From assembly GCA_965228435.1 (NCBI GenBank), contig OZ245818.1, positions 3,410,001 through 3,474,000 on the forward strand: a stretch of 64,000 nt of DNA, read 5' to 3'. How positions within the stretch are numbered: the stretch's first letter is position 1; every line of letters starts with the position of its first letter. Under the pieces are notes generated by a model that saw only the letters and a program-made list of their open reading frames with translations, did not search any database and had not been told where the DNA came from. Origin of the DNA: Hoeflea_A sp965228435. Lineage in GTDB: Bacteria > Pseudomonadota > Alphaproteobacteria > Rhizobiales > Rhizobiaceae. A program made the translations under genes and the position numbers. This document shows, piece after piece, positions 24,666 to 32,844 of this stretch.

Positions 24666-25553
24666 TTAGCGGTCCTCTCTGTTCTGGATCTGCATGTAGA
24701 TCAGCGTGGCCAGGCTGACGATCACGAGCAACGCCACCCCGATCGCGGCGCCATAGCCGTATTGGTTTTCCAGTGCGCCGCGCTTGTACATGTAGGTCGA
24801 CAGGATTTCACTGAACCGGATCGGGCCGCCCTGGGTGGTCGCCCAGACGATGTCGAACACCTTGAAGGACTGGGTCAGGGTCAGGATAAACACAACCGCC
24901 GTGACGGGCCGAAGTGCGGGCAGGGTGACATAGCGGAAAGACTGAAAGGGATTGGCGCCGTCCACCTTGGCAGCTTCATACAGATCCTCGTCCACGGCCT
25001 GCAGACCGGCCAGAAAGATGATGACGCTGAGACCGATCGTCGACCAGGAATGGGCGACCGCGAGCGCGTAAAGCACCGCGTCGGGGCTTCCAAGCCAGGG
25101 CGTCCTGAGCGCCCCCAGCCCGATCTGCTCAAGGATCTGGTTGATCACACCGGTGGGCTGGTACATCCACCGCCAGATGGTGGCGACCGCCATCGGGGAA
25201 ATCACGACGGGCAGCACGATTGCCGTCTGGATGATCAGGCGAGCTTTCCACAGGCGCGCCAGCATGGCGGCGATGACAAGCCCCAGTCCGACATTGAGGA
25301 CGATGATGACGGCGGACCAGACGAAGGTGTTGCGGAAGGCTTCCCAGAAGATCTTGTCGGAAAACAGCCGCTGATAGTTTTCGAAGCCGACGAAGTTGCG
25401 TTCGGGTGCGATGCCGTCCCAGTCGGTGAAGGAATATTCAACCACCGAAATTGTCGGGTAGATGGCAAAGACACAGTAGATCAGCAGGGCCGGCGTCAGG
25501 AAGATGACCGGGTTCAGTCGCTGTGCCAGCCGTGAATCGGGGTCGAGTGCCAC
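24666..25553 (-). CDS. Carbohydrate ABC transporter permease (MalF type)
   Basis: A 295-residue membrane protein with six main hydrophobic segments, a periplasmic stretch after the first (TDWDGIAPERNFVGFENYQRLF split around residues 45-65) and the EAA motif AAKVDGANPFQSFRYVTLPAL. This matches MalF, UgpA and ThuF permeases. It is translated just before the MalG-type partner, with one base between the genes. The 72-bp gap to the upstream binding-protein gene holds a stem-loop. Confidence 0.9.
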   Translation of the reverse strand: MALDPDSRLAQRLNPVIFLTPALLIYCVFAIYPTISVVEYSFTDWDGIAPERNFVGFENYQRLFSDKIFWEAFRNTFVWSAVIIVLNVGLGLVIAAMLARLWKARLIIQTAIVLPVVISPMAVATIWRWMYQPTGVINQILEQIGLGALRTPWLGSPDAVLYALAVAHSWSTIGLSVIIFLAGLQAVDEDLYEAAKVDGANPFQSFRYVTLPALRPVTAVVFILTLTQSFKVFDIVWATTQGGPIRFSEILSTYMYKRGALENQYGYGAAIGVALLVIVSLATLIYMQIQNREDR

Positions 25554-25579
25554 AACCGGGTTCCTCTCGCTAGAAAGTC

Positions 25580-25607
25580 TGACCCGAAGCCTTGACGCCT
25601 CGGGTCA
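25580..25607. other. Intercistronic stem-loop after ABC binding-protein gene
   Basis: TGACCCGA (25580-25587) and TCGGGTCA (25600-25607) form a perfect 8-bp stem around a 12-nt loop, in the gap between the binding-protein and first permease genes. There is no T-tract. The location matches hairpins that raise binding-protein mRNA over permease mRNA in other ABC operons. Confidence 0.6.
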
Positions 25608-25625
25608 TTGACAATGTGCGGGTGG

Positions 25626-26936
25626 CTATCGGGCCGCGATGCCGCCGGGGAGCATGATCTCGCCGGCATCCTTGGCCTTTGCCCAGGCTTCCTGCATGGC
25701 GCCGGTAAACTCTTCCGGCGTCATCACGTTGAGGAGCAGGGCCTGCAAGCCGTCATAGGAAACGGTCGTCAGGCTGCCCGGCGTGATCGTGTCCAGGAAA
25801 GCGGGTACGGTGCCGTTGGTGGCGTGATCATCGGAGGCTTTCCAGATGTCGACGGACAGTTGCGGCATATCTGCGCCTGCAAGCGCTTCCTCAAGCGGGC
25901 CGACCGGAATCGTTCCGGCATTGAGCAATGCCACGCGGCCGTCCTTGTTCATGAACATGAAATTGATGAAATCAATGCCGATGTCCTGGTGCGGCGAGTT
26001 GGCCCGGATGTACCAGCCGCTGCCGATGGAATTGGTCGGATGGATCTTCTGCCCGTCTTCGAACGGCGGTACGGGAAACACGCTGAAGTCACCGATACGG
26101 TCTCCGGCCGCGTCGATGCCGCCGCCGATCACCCAGGGTCCGGTGAAGGTCATCGGGACCTCACCCGCCCAAAAGCGATCCATGAGTTCGCCATATCCGA
26201 TGGCCACGGGCGATGCGCCGAACCAGCCGGCATTGCCCATTTCCTGCAGCCGGGCGGATGCCTTGACGAAGGCTTCGTCGGTCCAGGCACCGTCACCGAA
26301 CAGGACCTTTTCGATGCCGTCCGGTCCGGCATAGCGCCCGAACATCATCGACTGCCAGTGGGAAATCGGCCATTTGTCGGCGGCGCCCAGGCCGATGGGC
26401 GTGTCGTAGCCCGCGTCCATCAGAGTCTTCACGGCCGCTTCCATTTCCGCCCAGGTGGTCGGAACGCTGATCCCGTGCTCGTCGAAGATCGCCTTGTTGT
26501 AGAACATGCCCGTGGTTTCGACTTCATTGCCGAAGGACCACAGTTTTCCGTCGCTGGAGGTTTGCACGATGATTCCCTCAGGAATCATGTCACTCCAACC
26601 GTTGTCGTAGTAGGCGTCGGTCAGGTCGGCGACGAGGCCTCCGGCAATCAGCGCAGCCGGCTGGCCGGGGCCGGTTCCGAAGGTGAAGATATCGGGGCCC
26701 TCGCCAGCCGAGAGGGCCGGGATCAGGGCTGGATTGAAGATGTCGGACGTGTTGGTGACGACCGAGATGTTAACGTCCGGATGCTCAGCGTTATAAGCGT
26801 TGGCCAGCTCTTCATAGATCGTCGTCTGACCGGGCTCGCCACCCACCCAGACCACCACATCGGTTTGCGCGATCGCAGCGCTGGCGGTTCCCAAGGACAG
26901 TGCCAGCGTCACGCCCAAAAGCACATTGTGCCTCAT
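25626..26936 (-). CDS. Carbohydrate ABC transporter substrate-binding protein
   Basis: A 436-residue extracellular solute-binding protein (MalE/UgpB-like family 1). A signal peptide is clear in residues 1-22, ending near ASAAIAQ. The body has typical elements such as ELANAYNAEHPDVNISVV, the long central FTGPWVIGG and YIRANSPHQDIGIDFINFM. GGGAGGAAATT gives a strong start at 26936. It is the first gene of an operon with two permeases, a dehydrogenase, the ATPase and the LacI-ThuA protein. Two LacI-type operators lie 36-70 bp upstream. It captures a sugar or glycoside in the periplasm; the exact ligand is unknown. Confidence 0.9.
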   Translation of the reverse strand: MRHNVLLGVTLALSLGTASAAIAQTDVVVWVGGEPGQTTIYEELANAYNAEHPDVNISVVTNTSDIFNPALIPALSAGEGPDIFTFGTGPGQPAALIAGGLVADLTDAYYDNGWSDMIPEGIIVQTSSDGKLWSFGNEVETTGMFYNKAIFDEHGISVPTTWAEMEAAVKTLMDAGYDTPIGLGAADKWPISHWQSMMFGRYAGPDGIEKVLFGDGAWTDEAFVKASARLQEMGNAGWFGASPVAIGYGELMDRFWAGEVPMTFTGPWVIGGGIDAAGDRIGDFSVFPVPPFEDGQKIHPTNSIGSGWYIRANSPHQDIGIDFINFMFMNKDGRVALLNAGTIPVGPLEEALAGADMPQLSVDIWKASDDHATNGTVPAFLDTITPGSLTTVSYDGLQALLLNVMTPEEFTGAMQEAWAKAKDAGEIMLPGGIAAR

Positions 26937-26971
26937 AATTTCCTCCCAAATGAGTTAGGCGAATGATGCTA

Positions 26972-26987
26972 CCGTAAACGATTACGG
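26972..26987. promoter_or_regulatory. LacI-type operator, promoter-proximal copy
   Basis: CCGTAAACGATTACGG is a 14-of-16 palindrome with the central CG typical of LacI-family sites. It is centred at 26979.5, about 43 bp upstream of the binding-protein start. The LacI-ThuA protein encoded at the operon end is the likely binder. Confidence 0.65.
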
Positions 26988-26994
26988 AAAAAAT

Positions 26995-27006
26995 GTAAAC
27001 GTTTCC
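26995..27006. promoter_or_regulatory. LacI-type operator, distal copy
   Basis: GTAAACGTTTCC contains the palindromic core TAAACGTTT with a central CG at 27000.5, exactly 21 bp (two helical turns) from the first operator. It also lies upstream of the divergent tautomerase-fusion gene, so it could influence both directions. Confidence 0.6.
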
Positions 27007-27135
27007 GATTTTGGCAGATGAAGACGCTGCTTCTGAGTTGGGTTCTCTGACGGGAGCGGTCCAGGGAACCCTGTTGTGCGAACGGCTGTATTGCGCTGGA
27101 ATGTCAAAAACCACCAACAGAGTGCGGGGTCAGAA

Positions 27136-27702
27136 ATGCCGATTGTGGAATTGCATCTATTGCAGGGGTATGGAGCAGACGAAAAGCTGCGCCTTCATGA
27201 GGCGCTGACCGATGCCGTGCGGCTTGTGGTGCCTGCCTCACCGGACGCCATTACCGTTCTGATTCACGAATTGAAACCGGCGGACTATTCCCGGGGCGGA
27301 AAGCACCGGGAGGGTGCCGCGGCCCTGCCCGATGCCGGAGAAATTGTTCGCGGCTTTCTTGCCGCAATGGAGGCTCGTGACATCGAGCGAGCGCAATCCA
27401 TGCTCGATGACGGCTTCACGATGCGGTTTCCGGGAACCGGGCCCATGCGCAGCCTTGATGAGCTGATTTCCTGGGCCAAACCCCGCTACCGATTTGTCAA
27501 GAAATCCTATAAGGGCATCGACGTCATGCAGAGCCGGGGCTCGCAGACCCTGGTCTATTGTCGGGGGACCCTGTCTGGGGAATGGCCCGACGGCTCGGCG
27601 TTCGAGGGTATCCGGTTTATCGACCGGTTCGAGCTCGAAGGTGGCAAGATCATGCGCCAGGACGTGTGGAACGACATCGCCGAAGTAAGGACAAACTCTT
27701 AG
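27136..27702 (+). CDS. 4-oxalocrotonate tautomerase-like / SnoaL-like fusion
   Basis: A 188-residue protein. Residues 1-62 look like a tautomerase subunit: after the initiator methionine comes MPIVELHLLQGY with Pro2 in the place of the catalytic amino-terminal proline, then KLRLHEALTDAV and ITVLIHELKPADYSRGG. Residues about 75-188 are a SnoaL/NTF2-like domain (GFLAAMEARDIERAQSMLDD, IRFIDRFELEGGKI). Choosing the ATG at 27136 puts the proline at the mature N-terminus; an ORF extension from 27076 would bury it. It is divergent from the sugar importer operon. Both domain types act on keto/enol substrates, but the reaction is unknown. Confidence 0.75.
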   Translation: MPIVELHLLQGYGADEKLRLHEALTDAVRLVVPASPDAITVLIHELKPADYSRGGKHREGAAALPDAGEIVRGFLAAMEARDIERAQSMLDDGFTMRFPGTGPMRSLDELISWAKPRYRFVKKSYKGIDVMQSRGSQTLVYCRGTLSGEWPDGSAFEGIRFIDRFELEGGKIMRQDVWNDIAEVRTNS

Positions 27703-27732
27703 GTCGGCAGATCAATTGCGATGCAGCCGGTA

Positions 27733-29097
27733 TTAAAGCGCGTCGAGAAAGCTCTCGATTTCAGCGAGAGCTTTTGGCCAGGCCGGATCGTATTCCGGCA
27801 TTGTGTTGTTGGCAGTATCCAGACCGACAAGACGTGCATTCCGGATGCCCGAAGCCAGTCTCCTTCCCTGGTCCACGCTGTGCATCCGGTCCTTGTTTGC
27901 ATGCAAAACGAGCGCCGGGCAGGTGATGCTTGAAAGCAAGTCGCTGATATCGACGTTGGCGACAAGCTGCCCGATCTTCAGAAAGTCCTGATAATCCATC
28001 GCCAACTTCATGAACTCGGCGTATGTGCGCTGGTCATGAGGGCTCGCAGCAGGAGAGAATGACTGCGCCATAAGATCCCTGGCCGAAGGATAATCATCAT
28101 TCCAACCCTCCAGGCTCATGTCCATCATCGCCTGTCCGAGGGCGGCGATGCCAGGCTGCTGCCTGGCGTTCAGCCCCTGGGTAAAGCCACCCAATAGAAC
28201 AAGGCCGGAAACACGGTCGGGGTGACGTGCTGCAAAGGCTGCTGCAAGTGTTGCTCCAAACGAGATGCCGAAAACCGGTATGCGGTCGATTTCAGCCGAG
28301 TCGAGGACCGCCAAGATGTCTTCGACGAGTCGATCCAGTGAAATATCCTCGACGCCCCTTTCAGACAGCCCATTGTTGCGGCCATCAAATCGCACCAGGC
28401 TGTACCGTTCCGACAGCAGAGGTATCCAACCCGCGATGGTGTTCATCGTCCAGTCGTATTCCAGGTGCCTGAGCCAGTTGGGGGTTGCCAGCATTTGCCG
28501 ACCGGTGCCGGTAGAGGTCCAGGCCAGGGTCGTTCCGTCGTCTGATGTGGCAAACCGGATGTCCTGGGATGTGGACTGGCGCACATTCTTCGAGTGCCTG
28601 CTGTCGCCGTCAAGATCGATCGAAAACGCGTCAACCGGGTTTGGAAGCCCTTTGAGACGCATCGAACTTTCGGGTCGCAAACTGACGGCAAGTGAAGTTC
28701 CGGCGACATCGACTGCGGTCTTACTCACCAGGCAAGCACCGGGGTGCGCAGACGATTGAAGCCGGGCGGCAACATTCACCGCTTCTCCGAAGAGGTCCTC
28801 ACCATTGACGGTAACGTCACCAGCATGAATTCCGGCGCGCAGCGAAATGCTGTCACCGCGCATCTTCTGCAGAATGGCACTGGCGGCATTGATTGCGGAT
28901 GTGGCGGTCTCGAATTCGGCCAGCGCCCCATCGCCCATCAATTTGAAGAGCCGTCCTTCATTCTCCTGGACCGATGGGCGGACCACGTCACCCAGGACGC
29001 GTTGCAACTCCCTCAGCGTCCGGTCGCTGTCCTCCGACATGCGCCGCGTGTAGTCGACAACATCCAGGCTTAGTATGGCGGCAATCTTTCGTTTCAT
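27733..29097 (-). CDS. Class III nucleotidyl cyclase / alpha-beta hydrolase fusion
   Basis: A 454-residue protein. Residues 1-160 are a class III adenylate/guanylate cyclase domain: metal aspartates Asp12 (LSLDVVDYTRR) and Asp56 (KLMGDGALAEF), substrate-type Lys52, and transition-state residues in AVNVAARLQ. Residues about 190-454 are an alpha/beta hydrolase with the nucleophile elbow GISFGA and acid residue in HANKDRMH. The terminal motif, where related proteins carry a histidine before the final helix, reads DTANNTMPEYDPAW, with Asn431 at the expected histidine position. The cyclase half looks intact while the hydrolase half may only bind a ligand. It lies 196 bp downstream of the dgoK-like gene on the same strand. 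Confidence 0.82.
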   Translation of the reverse strand: MKRKIAAILSLDVVDYTRRMSEDSDRTLRELQRVLGDVVRPSVQENEGRLFKLMGDGALAEFETATSAINAASAILQKMRGDSISLRAGIHAGDVTVNGEDLFGEAVNVAARLQSSAHPGACLVSKTAVDVAGTSLAVSLRPESSMRLKGLPNPVDAFSIDLDGDSRHSKNVRQSTSQDIRFATSDDGTTLAWTSTGTGRQMLATPNWLRHLEYDWTMNTIAGWIPLLSERYSLVRFDGRNNGLSERGVEDISLDRLVEDILAVLDSAEIDRIPVFGISFGATLAAAFAARHPDRVSGLVLLGGFTQGLNARQQPGIAALGQAMMDMSLEGWNDDYPSARDLMAQSFSPAASPHDQRTYAEFMKLAMDYQDFLKIGQLVANVDISDLLSSITCPALVLHANKDRMHSVDQGRRLASGIRNARLVGLDTANNTMPEYDPAWPKALAEIESFLDAL

Positions 29098-29293
29098 CCG
29101 TCGTCGTCAATCCATGTCGGGCACCTGGTCCCCAACGCTCAACAGGACCATACGGTCGGGATGAAACCAGAACCAATGCACGCATGCAACGCGCGTCACC
29201 TCCGCAATTCCTGTCGCGGGTGAAAAACGGGATAGGGTCGCCTGCAAGTTTGTCGGATCGGGAAGGTGTTCTGAACGGGATATCGCTGAAAGA

Positions 29294-30202
29294 TCAGGCC
29301 GCAACGGTCGCCGCGGCGATGGCAAGGCCTGACAGAGTGGCGGTCTTGGCTTCGATGATCCGTGTCCGGGCGCCCTCGGCCTCGAGTACGCGGGCATAGT
29401 GTCCCGTGAGCAGCGGCGAACCGATGAGGACAACGGGCCTTGATGACCAGAACACGCGGGCGACGCCGATTTCATGGCCGATGATCATGCCGGACAATCG
29501 CGCGCGTGCCGTATCCGGCCTGTAATCGGCGAGCAGTGAGGCGGCGCGCAATCCGAACAGGTCGAGTGCGACGTTTTCGGGTCGAGCCGCCGCGTTCCGG
29601 GCGGCCTGCAGAAAGGCAGCCGGGTCGTCGCCCTCTTCTGACACGCTATGGCGCAGGATCGATTGTTCCGACAGCAACGAGAACAGTTCGCCGGTCATGA
29701 AGGTATGGAACGCCGCAACCGTTCCTTCTTCTATCTCAGCCCATTTGGTGTGGGTCCCAGGCAGGCAGACGGTCCCGGAGAAGCGGGGTTCGGACGCGAG
29801 GAAGCCGGCGATCTGTGTTTCCTCGCCACGCATGACGTCGGGTGGCGCGGCTTGCGACAGTCCGGGCAGGATCAGAACGTCGATGCGTGGGTCCACCGTT
29901 TCGACGCGGGTGAATCCCGAGGCTTCCAGCAAGTCACAGGGAACCGGGCGGTAGCTTGCCTCTTTCCAGCCCTGGCGGGCGCCGACCATGCCGCACGCGT
30001 AGACCGGGATTGTGCAATTGTCCCGCAGCCACGGTTCGACGAGTGCCACCAGCGTGGTTTCGAACTCGTCCGGCCTCAGGCGTCCCATCCCGCTATCGGA
30101 TTCGAGCTCGGCGATCGGAAATCCGATCTCGTCGATGGCGTAGGCCCGCAGCTTGGAGGTGCCCCAGTCGACCCCGATCCAACTGACTGAATGTACCGTC
30201 AT
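29294..30202 (-). CDS. dgoK: 2-dehydro-3-deoxygalactonokinase
   Basis: A 302-residue kinase of the DgoK family, which phosphorylates 2-keto-3-deoxygalactonate with ATP. The N-terminal phosphate-binding element is GVDWGTSKLRAYAID; VCLPGTHTKWAEI and MIIGHEIGVAR are further family motifs. It is the last gene of the nine-gene operon that starts with the GntR regulator at 38904, and lies 17 bp after the enolase-superfamily gene. The following aldolase (DgoA) of the De Ley-Doudoroff route is not in this operon and must be elsewhere if the pathway is complete. Confidence 0.85.
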   Translation of the reverse strand: MTVHSVSWIGVDWGTSKLRAYAIDEIGFPIAELESDSGMGRLRPDEFETTLVALVEPWLRDNCTIPVYACGMVGARQGWKEASYRPVPCDLLEASGFTRVETVDPRIDVLILPGLSQAAPPDVMRGEETQIAGFLASEPRFSGTVCLPGTHTKWAEIEEGTVAAFHTFMTGELFSLLSEQSILRHSVSEEGDDPAAFLQAARNAAARPENVALDLFGLRAASLLADYRPDTARARLSGMIIGHEIGVARVFWSSRPVVLIGSPLLTGHYARVLEAEGARTRIIEAKTATLSGLAIAAATVAA

Positions 30203-30219
30203 GATTTGTCTCCGGCGGA

Positions 30220-31386
30220 TCAGTCGATGGAGTAGCTGGCGATGAAGTCCCTGTCCGGTTCAACACCGATGCCTGGCCGATCAGGGATGGCAATGGTGCC
30301 GCCGTTGCGACGAACCTGATCCTGGATGTTCAGCGGTTCGGTCAGCAGGTCGTCGCGGAACCGGTTGCCGGTGGTGTCGAATTCAAGCAGCGGGTCGCTC
30401 TGGAAAAGGCCGCCTGGAAGCGGCGGAATGGCCGCCAGCAGTTGGATGTTGGCGGCAATGGCGATCGCCGATCCCCAGACATGGTTGACGACAGGAACGA
30501 AGCGGGCGTGCGCCAATGCCAGGACCTTTGTGTATTCCGAAATGCCGCCCAGGGCACAGACTTCCGGTTGGGCAATGTCGACACAACCGCCATCGAGCAG
30601 ATCGCGCCAGCCCCAGCGGGTGAATTCGGCTTCTCCGCCGGCGATGCGGGTCTTGAGCTTGCTGCGCAGCAGGCGGTAGCCGTCGCGATCTTCCGGAGCC
30701 ACCGGCTCCTCGAACCAGAAAGCACCGAGTTCATCGAGCGCGCAGCCGACATAGTAGGCGTCGTCCGCCGTGTAGCAGTGATTGGCGTCGGCCATGAAGG
30801 GAAAGTCGCCGCCGACGCCGTCGCGCACCGCCTGCACGAGACGAACATCGTCCCTTGCTCCGAGCCCGATTTTCATCTTGGCGGCTTTGAAGCCCGCTTC
30901 CCGGATGGCCGCAGCTTCGTCCCGGAAGCGGGTTATGTGCGCCGCGCCGTCCTCGCGCATCAACATCATTCCGTAGCCGTAGACCGGGATCCGGTCGCGG
31001 TGCTTGCCGCCGATCAGCTTGTGAAGCGGCAGGCCGGCGATCTTGCCGGTGAGGTCCCAAAGGGCAATATCAACGCCCGACAGCGCCTGGAGTGGCATCC
31101 CCTTTTGGCCATGGTCGCGCAGCAGGTTGTAGACCTTGTGCCAGATGACCTCGCGCTCGACAGGATCCATGCCGAGGATCATCGGCTGGATCACCCTTTC
31201 CACGATCGCCTTGTTGGCGACAGCGACATTGCCGGGACCGAAGCACTCGCCCCAGCCCGTCAGCCCCTCATCTGTCCTCACTTCGACCAGATGCGCGGTG
31301 CGACGGGCGTAATACTGTTGCGAATACCCCAATTCGTCGGGCAGGTCATAGGACAGGACATGGCTGATGACTTCGGTGATCTTCAT
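30220..31386 (-). CDS. Mandelate racemase/muconate lactonizing enzyme family protein
   Basis: A 388-residue enolase-superfamily enzyme. Active-site residues are visible: the K-x-K pair in AAKMKIG, metal ligands in FMADANH, WFEEPVAPED and IAGGEAE, and the catalytic histidine in VNHVWGS. The N-terminal capping domain RDHGQKGMPLQALSGVDIALWD resembles galactarolactone cycloisomerase and sugar-acid dehydratases. It probably dehydrates an aldonic acid or opens or isomerises its lactone, giving a 2-keto-3-deoxy acid for the kinase encoded next. A precise substrate cannot be assigned from sequence alone. Confidence 0.85.
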   Translation of the reverse strand: MKITEVISHVLSYDLPDELGYSQQYYARRTAHLVEVRTDEGLTGWGECFGPGNVAVANKAIVERVIQPMILGMDPVEREVIWHKVYNLLRDHGQKGMPLQALSGVDIALWDLTGKIAGLPLHKLIGGKHRDRIPVYGYGMMLMREDGAAHITRFRDEAAAIREAGFKAAKMKIGLGARDDVRLVQAVRDGVGGDFPFMADANHCYTADDAYYVGCALDELGAFWFEEPVAPEDRDGYRLLRSKLKTRIAGGEAEFTRWGWRDLLDGGCVDIAQPEVCALGGISEYTKVLALAHARFVPVVNHVWGSAIAIAANIQLLAAIPPLPGGLFQSDPLLEFDTTGNRFRDDLLTEPLNIQDQVRRNGGTIAIPDRPGIGVEPDRDFIASYSID

Positions 31387-31397
31387 GGGTTCAGGCC

Positions 31398-32834
31398 TCA
31401 GTCGCCGAGCGCGCGGGTTATGCGCTTGATTGAAAGGTAGTCGTGCAACGCGAGATAGGAGCAGTCGTGACCGATTCCCGACTGGCCGATGCCACCGTGA
31501 GGCAGGTCGATGTCGTATTTCACGCCGTTGATTTGAACTTCTCCGTATCGCATCGCGTGGGCGTAACGCTCGGCCCGTGCGATATCGCGGGTGAAGACAT
31601 AGGCCGTCAGTCCGCCATCCTCGCAGTCATTGGCCTTGTCCGTCAGGCCTGTCTCATTGTCGAAGGTCAGCATGCTGACGACGGGGCCGAAGATCTCCTG
31701 GCGATAGATATCCATCTGCTCGGTCACCCCGCAGAGCACCGTCGGTGCGAGATATTGGCCGGAGGGAAGATGCTCGGGGCGGCTGCCTCCGGCCAGCAAG
31801 GTTGCACCGTTTGAGACGGCAGAATCGATCAGGCCCTTGACCCGGGTCCACGCCCGTGCGTCGATCATCGGGCCCATGCCGATCTCGGCATGCCTGTCCC
31901 ATCCGACCTTGACCGCGTTGGCCCGCTCGACGACCTTCCGATGAAATTCGTCTGCGACGGACGCCTCGACGAAAACCCGGTTGGGTGTCACGCAGATCTG
32001 GCCGGAATTGTTGAACTTGACGGCGCAGATAATGTCGGCTGCGAGATCGAGATCAGCATCGGCAAACACCAAAGCAGGGGCGTTGCCGCCGAGTTCCATC
32101 GAGTACCGTTTAATGGTGGTTGCCCCGGTGCGCATGATGTGGCGGCCGGTTGCGGTGGACCCGATGAGGGTCAGCAGTGACGGAATCGGCGATGCCGACA
32201 GCGCATCGGCCACATCATAGCCGTCTGTGCACAGGATCTGGACGACGCCGTCCGGCAGGCCAATCTTCTTGCACAGTTCACCGACCGCATAGGCCGAAAT
32301 CGGTGTCTCGACCGACGGGCGGATGATGATCGGGCAACCGGCGGCCATGGCCGGACCGATCTTGAAGGCGAGGTTGAGCAGCGGAAAGTTCCAGGCGATG
32401 AACGCGACGGCGACACCAAGCGGCTCGTGCACGAGCCGGTGCTGATGCGTCCCCGCTCGATCGGCGAGGATTTCGTCGTGAACCCGGGCGATCTCCTCCG
32501 AATAGAACTGGAGGGAGTTCTTCAGGCTGTCGAAATCCTCCTGGGTGGCGGCCCATGGCTTGCCCATTTCGTGATGGATGCAGTCGCGCAGATGGTCTTC
32601 CTGGGCGATCACCGCGTCGCGCAGGCGCAACATCCAGGCCTGGCGCTCGGAAATCGGAGTGGCGGCCCAGCCGGGAAAGGCATCGCGGGCTGCTTCGAGC
32701 GCGCGCTGGGCGTCGTCCATGCCGGCCGTGGCCACGCTGCCGATCACCTCGTCGGTCGCCGGGTTGATGACCTCGGCGCTTGCCTGCCCGTCGACAAGGT
32801 CGCCTGCCAGATACATCTTTTTCGAAAAGCTCAT
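31398..32834 (-). CDS. NAD(P)-dependent aldehyde dehydrogenase
   Basis: A 478-residue aldehyde dehydrogenase. The catalytic cysteine is in NNSGQICVTPNRV, the general base in MELGGNAPALV, the cofactor site in FIAWNFPLLN and IGSTATGRH. It is closest in appearance to succinate-semialdehyde, glycolaldehyde and lactaldehyde dehydrogenases. In the operon it lies 10 bp after the GMC oxidoreductase gene and 11 bp before the enolase-superfamily gene. A plausible role is oxidation of a sugar-derived aldehyde formed by the GMC enzyme or by aldol cleavage. Confidence 0.87.
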   Translation of the reverse strand: MSFSKKMYLAGDLVDGQASAEVINPATDEVIGSVATAGMDDAQRALEAARDAFPGWAATPISERQAWMLRLRDAVIAQEDHLRDCIHHEMGKPWAATQEDFDSLKNSLQFYSEEIARVHDEILADRAGTHQHRLVHEPLGVAVAFIAWNFPLLNLAFKIGPAMAAGCPIIIRPSVETPISAYAVGELCKKIGLPDGVVQILCTDGYDVADALSASPIPSLLTLIGSTATGRHIMRTGATTIKRYSMELGGNAPALVFADADLDLAADIICAVKFNNSGQICVTPNRVFVEASVADEFHRKVVERANAVKVGWDRHAEIGMGPMIDARAWTRVKGLIDSAVSNGATLLAGGSRPEHLPSGQYLAPTVLCGVTEQMDIYRQEIFGPVVSMLTFDNETGLTDKANDCEDGGLTAYVFTRDIARAERYAHAMRYGEVQINGVKYDIDLPHGGIGQSGIGHDCSYLALHDYLSIKRITRALGD

Positions 32835-32844
32835 GGGGTTCCGT

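Noticed and set aside
26995..27135. Upstream start at 27076 for the tautomerase fusion
   Set aside because: It would add 20 non-homologous residues and remove the amino-terminal proline needed for tautomerase chemistry.
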